From the NCBI RefSeq assembly GCF_013408745.1, contig NZ_JACCBJ010000001.1:2356001-2420000 (forward strand): DNA of 64,000 nucleotides. Reading direction: 5' to 3'. Position 1 is the first letter of the stretch, and the number at the start of each line of letters is the position of its first letter. The stretch comes from Leifsonia soli (GTDB lineage Bacteria > Actinomycetota > Actinomycetes > Actinomycetales > Microbacteriaceae). Positions 26,196 to 33,891 of the stretch are shown here, in pieces. Both the position numbers and the translations under genes were made by a program. The notes beneath the pieces were generated by a model. The model was not told where the DNA came from, ran no database searches, and saw nothing but the letters and a program-made list of their open reading frames with translations.

Positions 26196-26615
26196 TCAGC
26201 TCTGGGTGTCGCTCGTGCTGGTGTCGTTCGTGCCGGGCTCCGGCTGCGAGCCCTCACGCCGCGCGGGCGACGACCCGGGCTCGGGGACGCGCACGTCGAT
26301 TCTATCCGCCTGGACGCTGCGCGCTCGACGGGCGGTCACCCGGTCGAGCACCAGGGCGACGATCGCGCCGACGGCGACCCCCACGGCCACGCCGATCGCG
26401 AGCAGGAAGCCGAAGACGGAACCGCGGTCGTAGGTCGGGTTCTCGGGGAACGAGAAGGTGAGGATGAGCGCCACGATCGCGAACAGGACGGCGCCGGTGA
26501 TCATGAACCGGAAGTAGCGCGGCGACCGGCGCACGCGGACCTCGGCGGGCGTGACGGTCTCCTCGATCCCGTCCGGCTCCGGCGTCTGCTCCGGGTCGGC
26601 CGGACTGTCATTCAT
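26196..26615 (-). CDS. Conserved two-TM actinobacterial membrane protein
   Basis: This 139-residue protein has an acidic N-terminus with ETVTPAEVRVRRSPRYFRF. Two membrane helices follow (FMITGAVLFAIVALILTFSF and VFGFLLAIGVAVGVAVGAIVALVL), then a polar tail. Similar proteins next to purF in Actinobacteria are sometimes labelled potassium transporter Trk, a name I see no basis for. ATG at 26615 was chosen over the frame opening at 26660. It lies directly beside the island at 26.7-29.85 kb. Confidence 0.7.
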   Translation of the reverse strand: MNDSPADPEQTPEPDGIEETVTPAEVRVRRSPRYFRFMITGAVLFAIVALILTFSFPENPTYDRGSVFGFLLAIGVAVGVAVGAIVALVLDRVTARRARSVQADRIDVRVPEPGSSPARREGSQPEPGTNDTSTSDTQS

Positions 26616-26715
26616 GCATCCATTTTCACAGATCGAAACTGAACGACCGTCGGGCGTCATGGATGCGGGGATGGTGCGTCTCTAGGTGTGAGAGGCGTTG
26701 GAAGGGGGTGCGGGC

Positions 26716-27099
26716 GTGGCGAGGTATCGACAGGTCGTCGTCGCGCTTGCCACGGGTGTCACGACGGGACTGGGCGGGTGCTCGGTCTTTCGCGGAGTGG
26801 TGAACCAGCAGCTGACCACGGAGGAGAACTTGGCGAATCAGCGGACGGTGGCGCTCCAGACCATGCGCGACTACCCGAATCCGGCGCTTGAGTCGATCCG
26901 GTTCACATCCGAGGGACACGTCAATGGTGCGGGCGACTGGAACGCCAACGCCATCGTCACTATTGAGGGGAAGGAATACAGAGAGCTTCTTGGAATTCAC
27001 CTCTCCGGGGGCGACATCTTTCCGACACTCCCACCGGGATCAGTGGCAGGTCCGGTCACCATCTCCTACAGCAACGGGACGTCGGAGGTGCTGACGTGA
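26716..27099 (+). CDS. Small lipoprotein, paralog 1 (TilA-like immunity candidate)
   Basis: This 127-residue protein has a signal peptide starting VARYRQVVVALATG and ending in the lipobox LGGC. The mature part shares NQQL, ENLANQR, DYPNPALESIRFTSEG and GAGDWNANA with the next gene. The GTG at 26716 follows a GGAAGGGGG box; TTG at 26698 is an alternative. Together with two more copies it precedes a lipase-toxin candidate. In S. aureus, TilA lipoproteins protect the cell surface against the type VII lipase TslA, so an immunity role is inferred here. Base composition is lower in GC than the flanks. Confidence 0.7.
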   Translation: MARYRQVVVALATGVTTGLGGCSVFRGVVNQQLTTEENLANQRTVALQTMRDYPNPALESIRFTSEGHVNGAGDWNANAIVTIEGKEYRELLGIHLSGGDIFPTLPPGSVAGPVTISYSNGTSEVLT

Positions 27100-27509
27100 C
27101 GTACTGCCGTCGACGCGTGCGGATAGTCGCGGCAGCGCTCGCCGTGACCATCGCCGCAGGAACAACCGCAGGCCTGAGCGGCTGCTCGATCTTTGGAGGA
27201 ATCGTGAACCAACAGCTCTACACCGAGGACAACCTCGCGAACCAGCGGAAGGTCGCCAAGCAGACCATCCGCGACTACCCCCACCCGGCGTTGGAGTCCA
27301 TCAGATTTACGTCCGAGGGCCATGTCAACGGGGCGGGCGACTGGAACGCCGATGCCGTCCTCATGATTGACGGAGAGGAATACCAGGAGCTCCTCGGAAT
27401 CCTTCTCTCTGGGGGCGATGAAGTTCCTTCCGTGCCACCGGGATCATCCTCACCGCACGGTCCGGTCAAGGTCATCTACAGCGATGGAACAAGTGAGGTG
27501 CTGAAATGA
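27096..27509 (+). CDS. Small lipoprotein, paralog 2 (TilA-like immunity candidate)
   Basis: This is a 137-residue lipoprotein. The signal peptide carries a basic start (MTYCRRRVRIVAAAL) and lipobox LSGC. The mature part is very close to paralog 1 over ALESIRFTSEGHVNGAGDW and ends VIYSDGTSEVLK. The GTG start overlaps paralog 1's stop by four bases (GTGA), so the genes are translationally coupled. The closeness of copies 1 and 2 suggests recent duplication. See paralog 1 for the immunity inference. Confidence 0.7.
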   Translation: MTYCRRRVRIVAAALAVTIAAGTTAGLSGCSIFGGIVNQQLYTEDNLANQRKVAKQTIRDYPHPALESIRFTSEGHVNGAGDWNADAVLMIDGEEYQELLGILLSGGDEVPSVPPGSSSPHGPVKVIYSDGTSEVLK

Positions 27510-27910
27510 CGCTGCACCCCCGATTGCATAGACCAGTGGCCAGGGCAGCGCTCGTCACGGTGATTGCGGCAGCAATCACGACCGGCTTGGGTGGCTGTTC
27601 AATCGATGGAGGAAAAATGAATCACCAGCATTCGACGAATCTGGCGAATCAACGCAAAGCTGCGATCGAGTTCATTGGCTCTCACCCTGAAGTCGAGGCA
27701 ATCGCCTTCACCCGGGAGGGCAGCGTCAGCGGCAGCGGGACATGGGCTGCCAATGCTCTCGTGTCCGTGGGTCAGGTCGAATACCAAGCGATTCTGGGCA
27801 TCGGAATCGGTTCGACCTCTTGGGAGCCCTGGCCAACCGGGGTTCCTGCTCCTACCCCGATGCGCGTAGCTCTCACGTACAGCGATGGCACGTCCGAGAT
27901 CGTCAAATGA
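27506..27910 (+). CDS. Small lipoprotein, paralog 3 (divergent immunity candidate)
   Basis: This is a 134-residue lipoprotein with signal peptide and lipobox LGGC. It keeps the layout of its neighbours (TNLANQRKAA, AFTREGSVSGSGTWAANALV, TYSDGTSEIVK) but is clearly more divergent than copies 1 and 2 are from each other. It overlaps paralog 2 and the lipase gene by four bases each (ATGA). Its first part is AT-rich: I count 27 G or C in the 60 bases from 27601. Immediate linkage to the lipase gene makes it the most likely cognate immunity protein. Confidence 0.7.
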   Translation: MTLHPRLHRPVARAALVTVIAAAITTGLGGCSIDGGKMNHQHSTNLANQRKAAIEFIGSHPEVEAIAFTREGSVSGSGTWAANALVSVGQVEYQAILGIGIGSTSWEPWPTGVPAPTPMRVALTYSDGTSEIVK

Positions 27911-29124
27911 CTTCTGACTCCGACGACGCAGCAATCGCGAACGAGGTGTATTCCGCGGACCCCGGCTGGACAAATCCGCCCATAGCTAAGGGCAGACATT
28001 TCACCGACGGCCAAGGCGGCACCACATTCGAAGTCATCGACGAGCCCGTGAACGACCCCGTAACGGGGTTTCAGGCGATCACGGTGGCGCCCCTGGTCAA
28101 CGGCACGCCGGACCTCTCCCGCCTGTACGTCTCGTACGCCGGGACGAACCCCGCCCACCACGGCGACCTGAACACGGATGCGCAGACGGTCATCGCGGGC
28201 AGAGTGATGGCGACACAGACCGAGCAGGCTGTGAAGTACGCCACGGAGATGCAGGCCAAGCACCCCGGCGCGAGCTTCACCACCGTCGGCCACTCGCTGG
28301 GCGGGTACCTGGCGATGTATGTCGCGGCGGAGAAGCACTGGTCGTGCACCAGCTTCAACGGCCCCGACCCGTGGGAGCACCTGTCCCCGCAGGCACGGAA
28401 ATGGGTCGAGCAGCAGCACGCTGCCGGAGAGAATCCGCTCCGCAACTTCCTGAACGAGTGGGATGCCATCGGCAACGCGCACGGCAACGGCACCGGCGCA
28501 GCCATCTACGTCACAGGCAAACCGTTCCAGGACCTCCTCACCAACCACAACCTCTCCACCGGCTTCCGCTTCGACGGCAGCGGTCGGATAGAAGGCGCCG
28601 GAGTTCCCGCCCGCAACTCGTACCAGATCACGGAGAACCTCCTCCACGCGGTCCCGCCGATGCTGCGGGAGCCGCTGGCCGTGCTGGTAGCCGGCGCCCT
28701 GACCGCCCTCCAAGTACCCGTGATCGGGGAATCCGCGGGCCGGTCCGCCTCCACGGTCATGGTCATGATGGACACGCTGGCGGCCACCTCTCTGGCCTCC
28801 AACATTTTCAGCGCCGCCGACATCCTGACCACCATCAAATCCGTGAACGAAGGGCTCACCGCGCGGATGCACCTGGACCTGCTCGAGGCCAAGAACAGCG
28901 CCTTCACGATCCCCTTCCTCACCCAGGCGGACATCGAGGACTGCGTGGTCACCGAACGGCTGCGGGTGGAGGACAACATCGACGAGCACGCCGTCCAGGC
29001 GGTCAACCGCCGCATCGACGACCACGTCGACACCATCCACTCGCTCTACAACGGCATCAGCAACGCCGTCGTCCATGCCGGCGAACAAGACGCCCGCTGG
29101 GCGTCGGCGTTCGCCGGCCGGTAA
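27907..29124 (+). CDS. Lipase-domain toxin candidate (TslA-like, reverse domain order)
   Basis: This 405-residue protein has no signal peptide. Residues ~30-235 form an alpha/beta-hydrolase lipase domain. The nucleophile Ser130 is in TTVGHSLGGYLAMYV, the probable acid is Asp186 in FLNEWDAIGN, and the probable base is His214 in TNHNLSTGF. LYVSYAGTNP resembles the oxyanion strand. Residues ~240-405 are predicted mostly helical. An N-terminal lipase followed by a helical targeting domain is the reverse LXG order of S. aureus TslA. The ATG overlaps the third lipoprotein gene. It lacks a Sec signal, so export by a type VII system encoded elsewhere is inferred. Confidence 0.75.
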   Translation: MTSDSDDAAIANEVYSADPGWTNPPIAKGRHFTDGQGGTTFEVIDEPVNDPVTGFQAITVAPLVNGTPDLSRLYVSYAGTNPAHHGDLNTDAQTVIAGRVMATQTEQAVKYATEMQAKHPGASFTTVGHSLGGYLAMYVAAEKHWSCTSFNGPDPWEHLSPQARKWVEQQHAAGENPLRNFLNEWDAIGNAHGNGTGAAIYVTGKPFQDLLTNHNLSTGFRFDGSGRIEGAGVPARNSYQITENLLHAVPPMLREPLAVLVAGALTALQVPVIGESAGRSASTVMVMMDTLAATSLASNIFSAADILTTIKSVNEGLTARMHLDLLEAKNSAFTIPFLTQADIEDCVVTERLRVEDNIDEHAVQAVNRRIDDHVDTIHSLYNGISNAVVHAGEQDARWASAFAGR

Positions 29125-29143
29125 GCGGACGAAGGAGCGAGCC

Positions 29144-29506
29144 GTGTCCGAATACTTCTCGAACCAGACCGGTCAGAACCTCGAGGATCTGATCGCGGGG
29201 ATCGGCGAGGGCCTGGAAGGCACCGCCGAGGCCGTACAGGCGGCGATCGACGACATGATCCACTCCGCCGCCGTCGGGCTCCTGCACTCGATGCTGCCGC
29301 CGATGGTGCACGTCAAGAACGCGACGACGAGAGCCACCGCCTGGACGACGGTGCAGGGGCTCTCCGCGGAGGTCTTCCTCACCGTGACCGGTGCCCGCGT
29401 GGACACCGCCGTCCTCGCCGGTCAGGTCGCCCAGAAGGTGGAGCACGGAGTCGGCCGCATCACCGCGAACCTCGACTACACGGGCGGGGTGAACAGCATC
29501 ACATGA
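29144..29506 (+). CDS. Small partner protein 1 of the lipase candidate
   Basis: This 120-residue protein starts VSEYFSNQTGQNLEDLIAGIGEGLEG and has amphipathic helices (TAEAVQAAIDDMIHSAAVGLLHSM) around a central PPM turn, ending NLDYTGGVNSIT. It has no signal peptide. GTG at 29144 is preceded by GAAGGAG (29131-29137). It follows the lipase gene by 19 bases. Two small helical proteins accompany TslA and LXG toxins as targeting partners (DUF3130 and DUF3958 types). Assignment to that role rests on position and helicity, as I do not see a diagnostic motif. Confidence 0.6.
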   Translation: MSEYFSNQTGQNLEDLIAGIGEGLEGTAEAVQAAIDDMIHSAAVGLLHSMLPPMVHVKNATTRATAWTTVQGLSAEVFLTVTGARVDTAVLAGQVAQKVEHGVGRITANLDYTGGVNSIT

Positions 29507-29850
29507 CCGAATTCCACAGCATCGGGGAGCTCGAAGACGCCCACGAGCGCGAGGCGTCGGCCGCACGCGACCGGATCGAGCAGGCGGAAGAGCACATCCA
29601 CTACTACCGCTCCCAGATGATCCGCATGCAGGAGCACTTCTACGGGGTCGCCCGTTCGGCGGGTGTTCAGGACGACCCCGGCTTCCAGTACGAACTTCGG
29701 CGGGTCACCGCTCGCATCGACGAGGACGTATCCGCGGCGACCCGGGTGGTCATCCGCTTCGACGACGAACTCACGGACCTGGCCGCGCGCCAGCGCCGGG
29801 AGCGCGAGGACCTCCAGCAGCGTCTGCGCCGGACCGGCGCGGGTCAGTAG
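29503..29850 (+). CDS. Small coiled-coil partner protein 2 (DUF3958-like)
   Basis: This 115-residue protein is almost wholly helical, with heptad-rich charged stretches (IGELEDAHEREASAARDRI, LAARQRREREDLQQRLRR). It has no signal peptide. It overlaps partner 1 by four bases (ATGA). Size, charge and coiled coil match the DUF3958 group of helical partners that cap the targeting domain of type VII toxins; sequence-level membership was not tested. Its stop overlaps the convergent sterol-carrier gene's stop by seven bases, marking a sharp right edge of the island. Confidence 0.6.
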   Translation: MTEFHSIGELEDAHEREASAARDRIEQAEEHIHYYRSQMIRMQEHFYGVARSAGVQDDPGFQYELRRVTARIDEDVSAATRVVIRFDDELTDLAARQRREREDLQQRLRRTGAGQ

Positions 29851-30209
29851 CGCAGCGGGACGAGTCCCTCCAGCGACGCGCGCTGGCCGGAGGCGTGGAC
29901 GGCGCCGGAGGCGAGCCCTTCGTCCCACGTCATCGACCCGGAGGCGAGGGCCAGCCAGGTGGCGGCATCCGTCTCGATCACGTTCGGCGGCGTCCCGCGG
30001 GTGTGCCGCGGACCGGGGATGCACTGCACCGCGCCGAACGGAGGCACCCGCACCTCGACCGTGTTGCCCGGGGCGCGCTCCGCCAGGAGCTGCAGCAGGT
30101 ACCGCACGGCCGTCGCCGTGGTGTTGCGGTCGGCGCCCCCCGCGACGGCCGCGCGGACGGCCGGGCCGCCGACCTCGTCCGCGATCTTCGCTCTCGCCAT
30201 GGCATCCAT
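29844..30209 (-). CDS. Sterol carrier (SCP2-like) family protein
   Basis: This is a 121-residue protein of a small actinobacterial family with features ATAVRYLLQLLAERAPGNTVEVRVPPFGAVQCIPG, then HTRGTPPNVIETDAATWLAL. The SCP2-like fold binds lipids in other proteins, but the ligand is unknown here. It is divergent from purD, the usual neighbour in related genomes. ATG at 30209 or 30200 are both possible starts. Confidence 0.8.
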   Translation of the reverse strand: MDAMARAKIADEVGGPAVRAAVAGGADRNTTATAVRYLLQLLAERAPGNTVEVRVPPFGAVQCIPGPRHTRGTPPNVIETDAATWLALASGSMTWDEGLASGAVHASGQRASLEGLVPLRY

Positions 30210-30268
30210 CCTTCCACCGCAGCGACACGAGGCCGGAGTGCCGCATCCACTCCCTCTAGCATGGTGGC

Positions 30269-31525
30269 GTGAAGATTCTCGTCCTCGGTTCCGGTGCCCG
30301 TGAGCACGCCATCATCACCGCACTGCTCGCGGAGGAGGCGCGCCACGACATCGTGGCCGCGCCCGGCAACGCCGGCATCGCGCAGGACGTGCGCGTGGAG
30401 CCGTCGCTCGATCCGCTGGACGGGGTCGCGGTCACCGAGTACGCGCTCGAGCACGGCATCGAACTGGTCGTCATCGGCCCGGAGGCTCCGCTCGTCGCCG
30501 GCGTCGCCGACCCGCTGCGCACCCGCGGCATCCCGGTCTTCGGCCCGGGAAAGGCGGCGGCCCAGCTGGAGGGGTCGAAGGCGTACGCGAAGCGGATCAT
30601 GGATGCGGCCGGCGTTCCGACAGGCCGTGCCGTCCGCGCGGAGACGCTCGCCGAGGCCGAGCGGGCGCTCGACGAGTTCGGCGCGCCCTACGTCGTCAAG
30701 GCCGACGGCCTCGCCGCGGGCAAGGGCGTGCTCGTCACCGAGGAGCGCGAAGCGGCCGCCGAGCACGCGACGCACTGGCTCCGGCACGGCGGAGTGCTGA
30801 TCGAGGAGTTCCTCGACGGGCAGGAGGTCTCGCTGTTCCTGCTCAGCGACGGCCACGACGTGCTCCCGCTCTCACCCGCGCAGGACTACAAGCGGCTGCT
30901 CGACGGCGACGCCGGCCCGAACACCGGCGGGATGGGCGCGTACTCGCCGCTGCCCTGGCTGCCGGAGGGCTTCGTGGACGAGGTCATCGACACGATCGCG
31001 CTGCCGACCGTGCGCACGATGGCGCGCGAGCAGACGCCGTTCATCGGCCTGCTCTACTGCGGGCTGATCCTGACCGACCGCGGCATCCGCGTGATCGAGT
31101 TCAACGCGCGGTTCGGCGACCCGGAGACGCAGGTCGTGCTCCCCCGGCTCGTCACGCCGCTGTCCACGCTGCTGCACGCGGCGGCGACGGGCGGCCTCGG
31201 CGGTCTGCCCCGGCCCGAGTTCGCCCTGGACACGGCCGTGACCGTCGTGCTGGCCAGCGAGGGGTACCCCGAGGCGCCGCAGACCGGTCGGCCGATCACC
31301 GGTCTCGGCGAGGCGGCCGCCGTGCCCGAGGTGACGATCGCGCACGCGGCGACCGTTCTCGACGAGGCGACCGGGGAGCTGCTCGCGACCGGCGGACGCG
31401 TGCTGTCGGTCGTCGCGCGCGGCACCGGCTTCGCCGAGGCGCGCTCGCGGGCCTACGCGGCGCTCGACCGCATCCACCTCGAGGGCGCCCAGTACCGCAC
31501 CGACATCGCCGCCCGCGTCTCCTGA
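30269..31525 (+). CDS. purD: Phosphoribosylamine-glycine ligase (GAR synthetase)
   Basis: This is a 418-residue ATP-grasp enzyme for the second purine step. Motifs are [18 protein letters not shown] (N-terminal nucleotide-like fold), [31 protein letters not shown] (ATP-grasp), and [17 protein letters not shown] (metal and ATP site). GTG or ATG choice: the frame opens with GTG at 30269, 59 bases after the divergent sterol-carrier start. Length and motifs are complete. Confidence 0.96.
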   Translation: MKILVLGSGAREHAIITALLAEEARHDIVAAPGNAGIAQDVRVEPSLDPLDGVAVTEYALEHGIELVVIGPEAPLVAGVADPLRTRGIPVFGPGKAAAQLEGSKAYAKRIMDAAGVPTGRAVRAETLAEAERALDEFGAPYVVKADGLAAGKGVLVTEEREAAAEHATHWLRHGGVLIEEFLDGQEVSLFLLSDGHDVLPLSPAQDYKRLLDGDAGPNTGGMGAYSPLPWLPEGFVDEVIDTIALPTVRTMAREQTPFIGLLYCGLILTDRGIRVIEFNARFGDPETQVVLPRLVTPLSTLLHAAATGGLGGLPRPEFALDTAVTVVLASEGYPEAPQTGRPITGLGEAAAVPEVTIAHAATVLDEATGELLATGGRVLSVVARGTGFAEARSRAYAALDRIHLEGAQYRTDIAARVS

Positions 31526-31530
31526 CCCCG

Positions 31531-31606
31531 CCCCACCGTCGAGTACGCAAAAACTGCACGCCCCAGCGGCGTTTCGTGTGCAATTTGTGCGGACTCGACG
31601 GTGGGG
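31531..31606. terminator. Near-perfect inverted repeat between convergent genes (element B)
   Basis: The left arm (CCCCACCGTCGAGT at 31531-31544, continuing through ACTGCAC) pairs with the right arm ending ACTCGACGGTGGGG at 31593-31606. Only a few mismatches interrupt the outer and inner parts. It lies between the stops of purD (31525) and the oxidase gene (31608). Its left arm, including CGCA-AAACTGCACGCC, matches that of element A, so the two are related in sequence rather than just in shape. Confidence 0.62.
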
Positions 31607-31607
31607 G

Positions 31608-32852
31608 TCAGGGGAGGAGGCGGGTGAGGAAGGGGTTGCGGAAGCGCGCGGCGGGGTCGAAGCGGGCTGCGAGGGCCGCGAAGTCGGCGAGGCGCGGGTA
31701 GAGGGACGGGACGACGCGGTCGCGATCGACGTAGAGCTTGCCCCAGTGCGGACGCGCGCCGAGCGGCAGCAGCGCGGCCTCGAGCTGCGGGAGCACGGCC
31801 TCGACGCCGGCCTGATCGCGGAACCACGTGAAGTGCAGACCCACCACATCCGTCCCGTACGCGCTGGACAGCCAGAGGTCGTCGGCCGCGACGGTGCGGA
31901 TCTCCGAGATCTGCAGCAGCGGGGCCACCACCGGCGCGAGCGCGCGGACGGCCTCGATCGCCTCGACGGCGCGAGCCCGCGGCACCAGGTACTCCGACTG
32001 GATCTCCTCGCCGTTCGACGGGGTGAACTCGAAGCGGAAGTGCGCAAGGCGCTCGCTCCACGGGCCGACGACACCGAGCTGCTCGGTGGTGTTGCGCACA
32101 TCCATCGTCTGGATCATGTGCCGCGGCTCGGTCAGCGCGGGCGCTCCGAAGAAGTCGTCCTCGATCAGCGAGTCGACCCCGTCCAGCTCCTTCAGCCAGG
32201 CGAGTGAGACGGCCTCCTCGTCCCACGTCGTGAAGAGGCTCACGCTGTAGGCGGAGGAGGTGACCTCGTCGAACCGGTCGATCACGGCCTCCCACGGCAC
32301 GCCGCCGAACAGCCGCTGACGCGCATCGTACGTCGGCCGGATGTCGAGGGTCACCTCCGTCACAACGCCGAGCGCCCCGAGGCCGACGACGGCGCCATCG
32401 AATCCCTCGTCGCCGCGCCGCACGTCGACGAGCTCGCCCGTCCCCGTCAGGATGCGCAGGCCCGCGACGGCCGTGGCCAGGTTGCCGTTGCGGTCGCCCG
32501 AGCCGTGCGTCGCCGTGGCGACGGCGCCGGCGACCGAGATGTGCGGGAGGGACGCGAGGTTGTGCAGCGCCCATCCCGCGTCCTGCAGCACGCGCGCGAG
32601 GTCGCCGTAGCGGACGCCGCCGCCGACCGTGACCGTCCGTGCGGCCTCGTCGATGCGGACATCGCCGGGCAGGCCGGCGGTGCTGATGAGCAGCCCCGGG
32701 GTGTCGGCGAGGTCGTTGAAGGAGTGCCTGCTGCCGAGGGCGCGCACCGCGGGGGCGCTCAGCACCAGCTCCCGGAGTTCGTCGATCGTGTCCGGCCGGG
32801 CGATCCGCTCCGCCTGGTACTCGTAGTTGCCCGCCCAGTTCTTCTCGGCCAT
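31608..32852 (-). CDS. FAD-linked alditol (xylitol/sorbitol) oxidase
   Basis: This 414-residue flavoprotein is of the vanillyl-alcohol-oxidase superfamily. The N-terminal FAD (PCMH) domain contains RALGSRHSFND, where the family histidine binds FAD covalently. It continues VTVGGGVRYGDLARVL and GAVATATHGSG. The C-terminal ALO-type domain includes FRFEFTPSNGEEIQSEYLVPR and ARPHWGKLYV. Closest recognisable group is AldO of Streptomyces, which oxidises polyols with oxygen to give aldoses and H2O2. ATG at 32852 (MAEKNWAGNYEY) matches family starts. Confidence 0.85.
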   Translation of the reverse strand: MAEKNWAGNYEYQAERIARPDTIDELRELVLSAPAVRALGSRHSFNDLADTPGLLISTAGLPGDVRIDEAARTVTVGGGVRYGDLARVLQDAGWALHNLASLPHISVAGAVATATHGSGDRNGNLATAVAGLRILTGTGELVDVRRGDEGFDGAVVGLGALGVVTEVTLDIRPTYDARQRLFGGVPWEAVIDRFDEVTSSAYSVSLFTTWDEEAVSLAWLKELDGVDSLIEDDFFGAPALTEPRHMIQTMDVRNTTEQLGVVGPWSERLAHFRFEFTPSNGEEIQSEYLVPRARAVEAIEAVRALAPVVAPLLQISEIRTVAADDLWLSSAYGTDVVGLHFTWFRDQAGVEAVLPQLEAALLPLGARPHWGKLYVDRDRVVPSLYPRLADFAALAARFDPAARFRNPFLTRLLP

Positions 32853-33031
32853 CGAGGTCCTCCCGGTTGGTCGTCGGGCGGCCATCCGCTTCGATCGACA
32901 TCCCCATTCTAGGAATGTGACCGGGCACATGACGCCGCTCCCCGATCCGCAGAACTGCTGCATTGCCGGGCCGCTCACCGCCGCAGTATGGTGCGCGTGA
33001 CAGCGGGGTGGGCCGCGGAGAAGAGGATGAA

Positions 33032-33478
33032 ATGGCCGAATTCGAGTACGGTCCGGCGGAGTTCATGGTCGCTCAGTTCGACACCGACCGGCCGTCTCCC
33101 GGCGTCGTCGAGGCGATCCTCGACCTGGTCGAGAACGGCACGGTGCGACTGCTCGACCTGGTGTTCGTCGAACGCCACGACGACGGGAGCGTCGACATCA
33201 TCGAGCTCGAGGAGATCGGGGACGAGATCGGGTTGACCGACATCACGCTCGACGCCACCGGGCTCGCCGGGGACGAGGACGTGCAGCAGATCGCGGAGCT
33301 CCTGGAGCCCGGATCGACGGGGGCGATCCTCGTGATCGAGCACCTCTGGGCGAAGGATCTGGCGAACCGGTTCTTCCAGTCGGGCGGCGTCGTGCTGCAC
33401 AGCGAGCGCATCCCGGCGCCCGTGCTCAACGCGGTCGCCGCGGACGCCTTCGACGAGCTCGAGACCACGGAAGGCTGA
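33032..33478 (+). CDS. DUF6325 (former DUF1269-like) family protein
   Basis: This 148-residue soluble acidic protein has the features GTVRLLDLVFVERHDDGSVDIIELEEI, GLAGDEDVQQIAELLEPGSTGAILVIEHLWA and SERIPAPVLN. The family is common in Actinobacteria, and I know of no assigned function. The next gene, an SHOCT-domain protein, follows after 10 bases, so they form a pair. Start ATG at 33032 follows AAGAGGA. Confidence 0.82.
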   Translation: MAEFEYGPAEFMVAQFDTDRPSPGVVEAILDLVENGTVRLLDLVFVERHDDGSVDIIELEEIGDEIGLTDITLDATGLAGDEDVQQIAELLEPGSTGAILVIEHLWAKDLANRFFQSGGVVLHSERIPAPVLNAVAADAFDELETTEG

Positions 33479-33488
33479 GGAGGACACC

Positions 33489-33848
33489 ATGCCATTGAGA
33501 CGATTCGGACGCCCGGGACTGATCGGGATGGCGGCGCGCACAGCGGTCGTCGCCGGAACCGCCACGGCGGTCGCCGGCGGTGTGCAGCACCACCAGCAGC
33601 AGAAGTACCAGAACCAGTACGAGCAGGAGCAGTACGAGCAGCAGCAGGCGGCACTGCAGGCCCAGGAGGCCCAAGCGCAGCAGCAGGCGGCCGCGCAGCA
33701 GGCCGCGGCACAGCAGGCGGCAGCACAGCAGCAGGCGGCTCCAGAGGACGACATGATGACCCGGCTGCAGCAGCTGGCGACGCTCCACACGCAGGGAGTG
33801 CTCACCGACGAGGAGTTCTCGGCCGCCAAGGCCAAACTGCTCACCTAG
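33489..33848 (+). CDS. SHOCT-domain protein with Gln/Ala-rich linker
   Basis: This 119-residue protein has a short hydrophobic N-terminal part (IGMAARTAVVAGTATAVAGGV). A ~60-residue stretch rich in Gln, Ala and Tyr follows (repeated AAQQ units), then a C-terminal SHOCT domain (MTRLQQLATLHTQGVLTDEEFSAAKAKLL). SHOCT domains are short oligomerisation helices. The Gln/Ala linker may form a coiled coil. Partner of the DUF6325 protein by position; function unknown. Confidence 0.82.
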   Translation: MPLRRFGRPGLIGMAARTAVVAGTATAVAGGVQHHQQQKYQNQYEQEQYEQQQAALQAQEAQAQQQAAAQQAAAQQAAAQQQAAPEDDMMTRLQQLATLHTQGVLTDEEFSAAKAKLLT

Positions 33849-33891
33849 CGGCCCCGCCCGGGAGGTTCGCTGCTCGCCCTACGATGGACGG

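Noticed and set aside
30210..30268. Purine riboswitch or PurR box ahead of purD or other pur genes
   Set aside because: The gaps before purD, purC and purS are short and show no purine-aptamer core or PurR palindrome that I can recognise.
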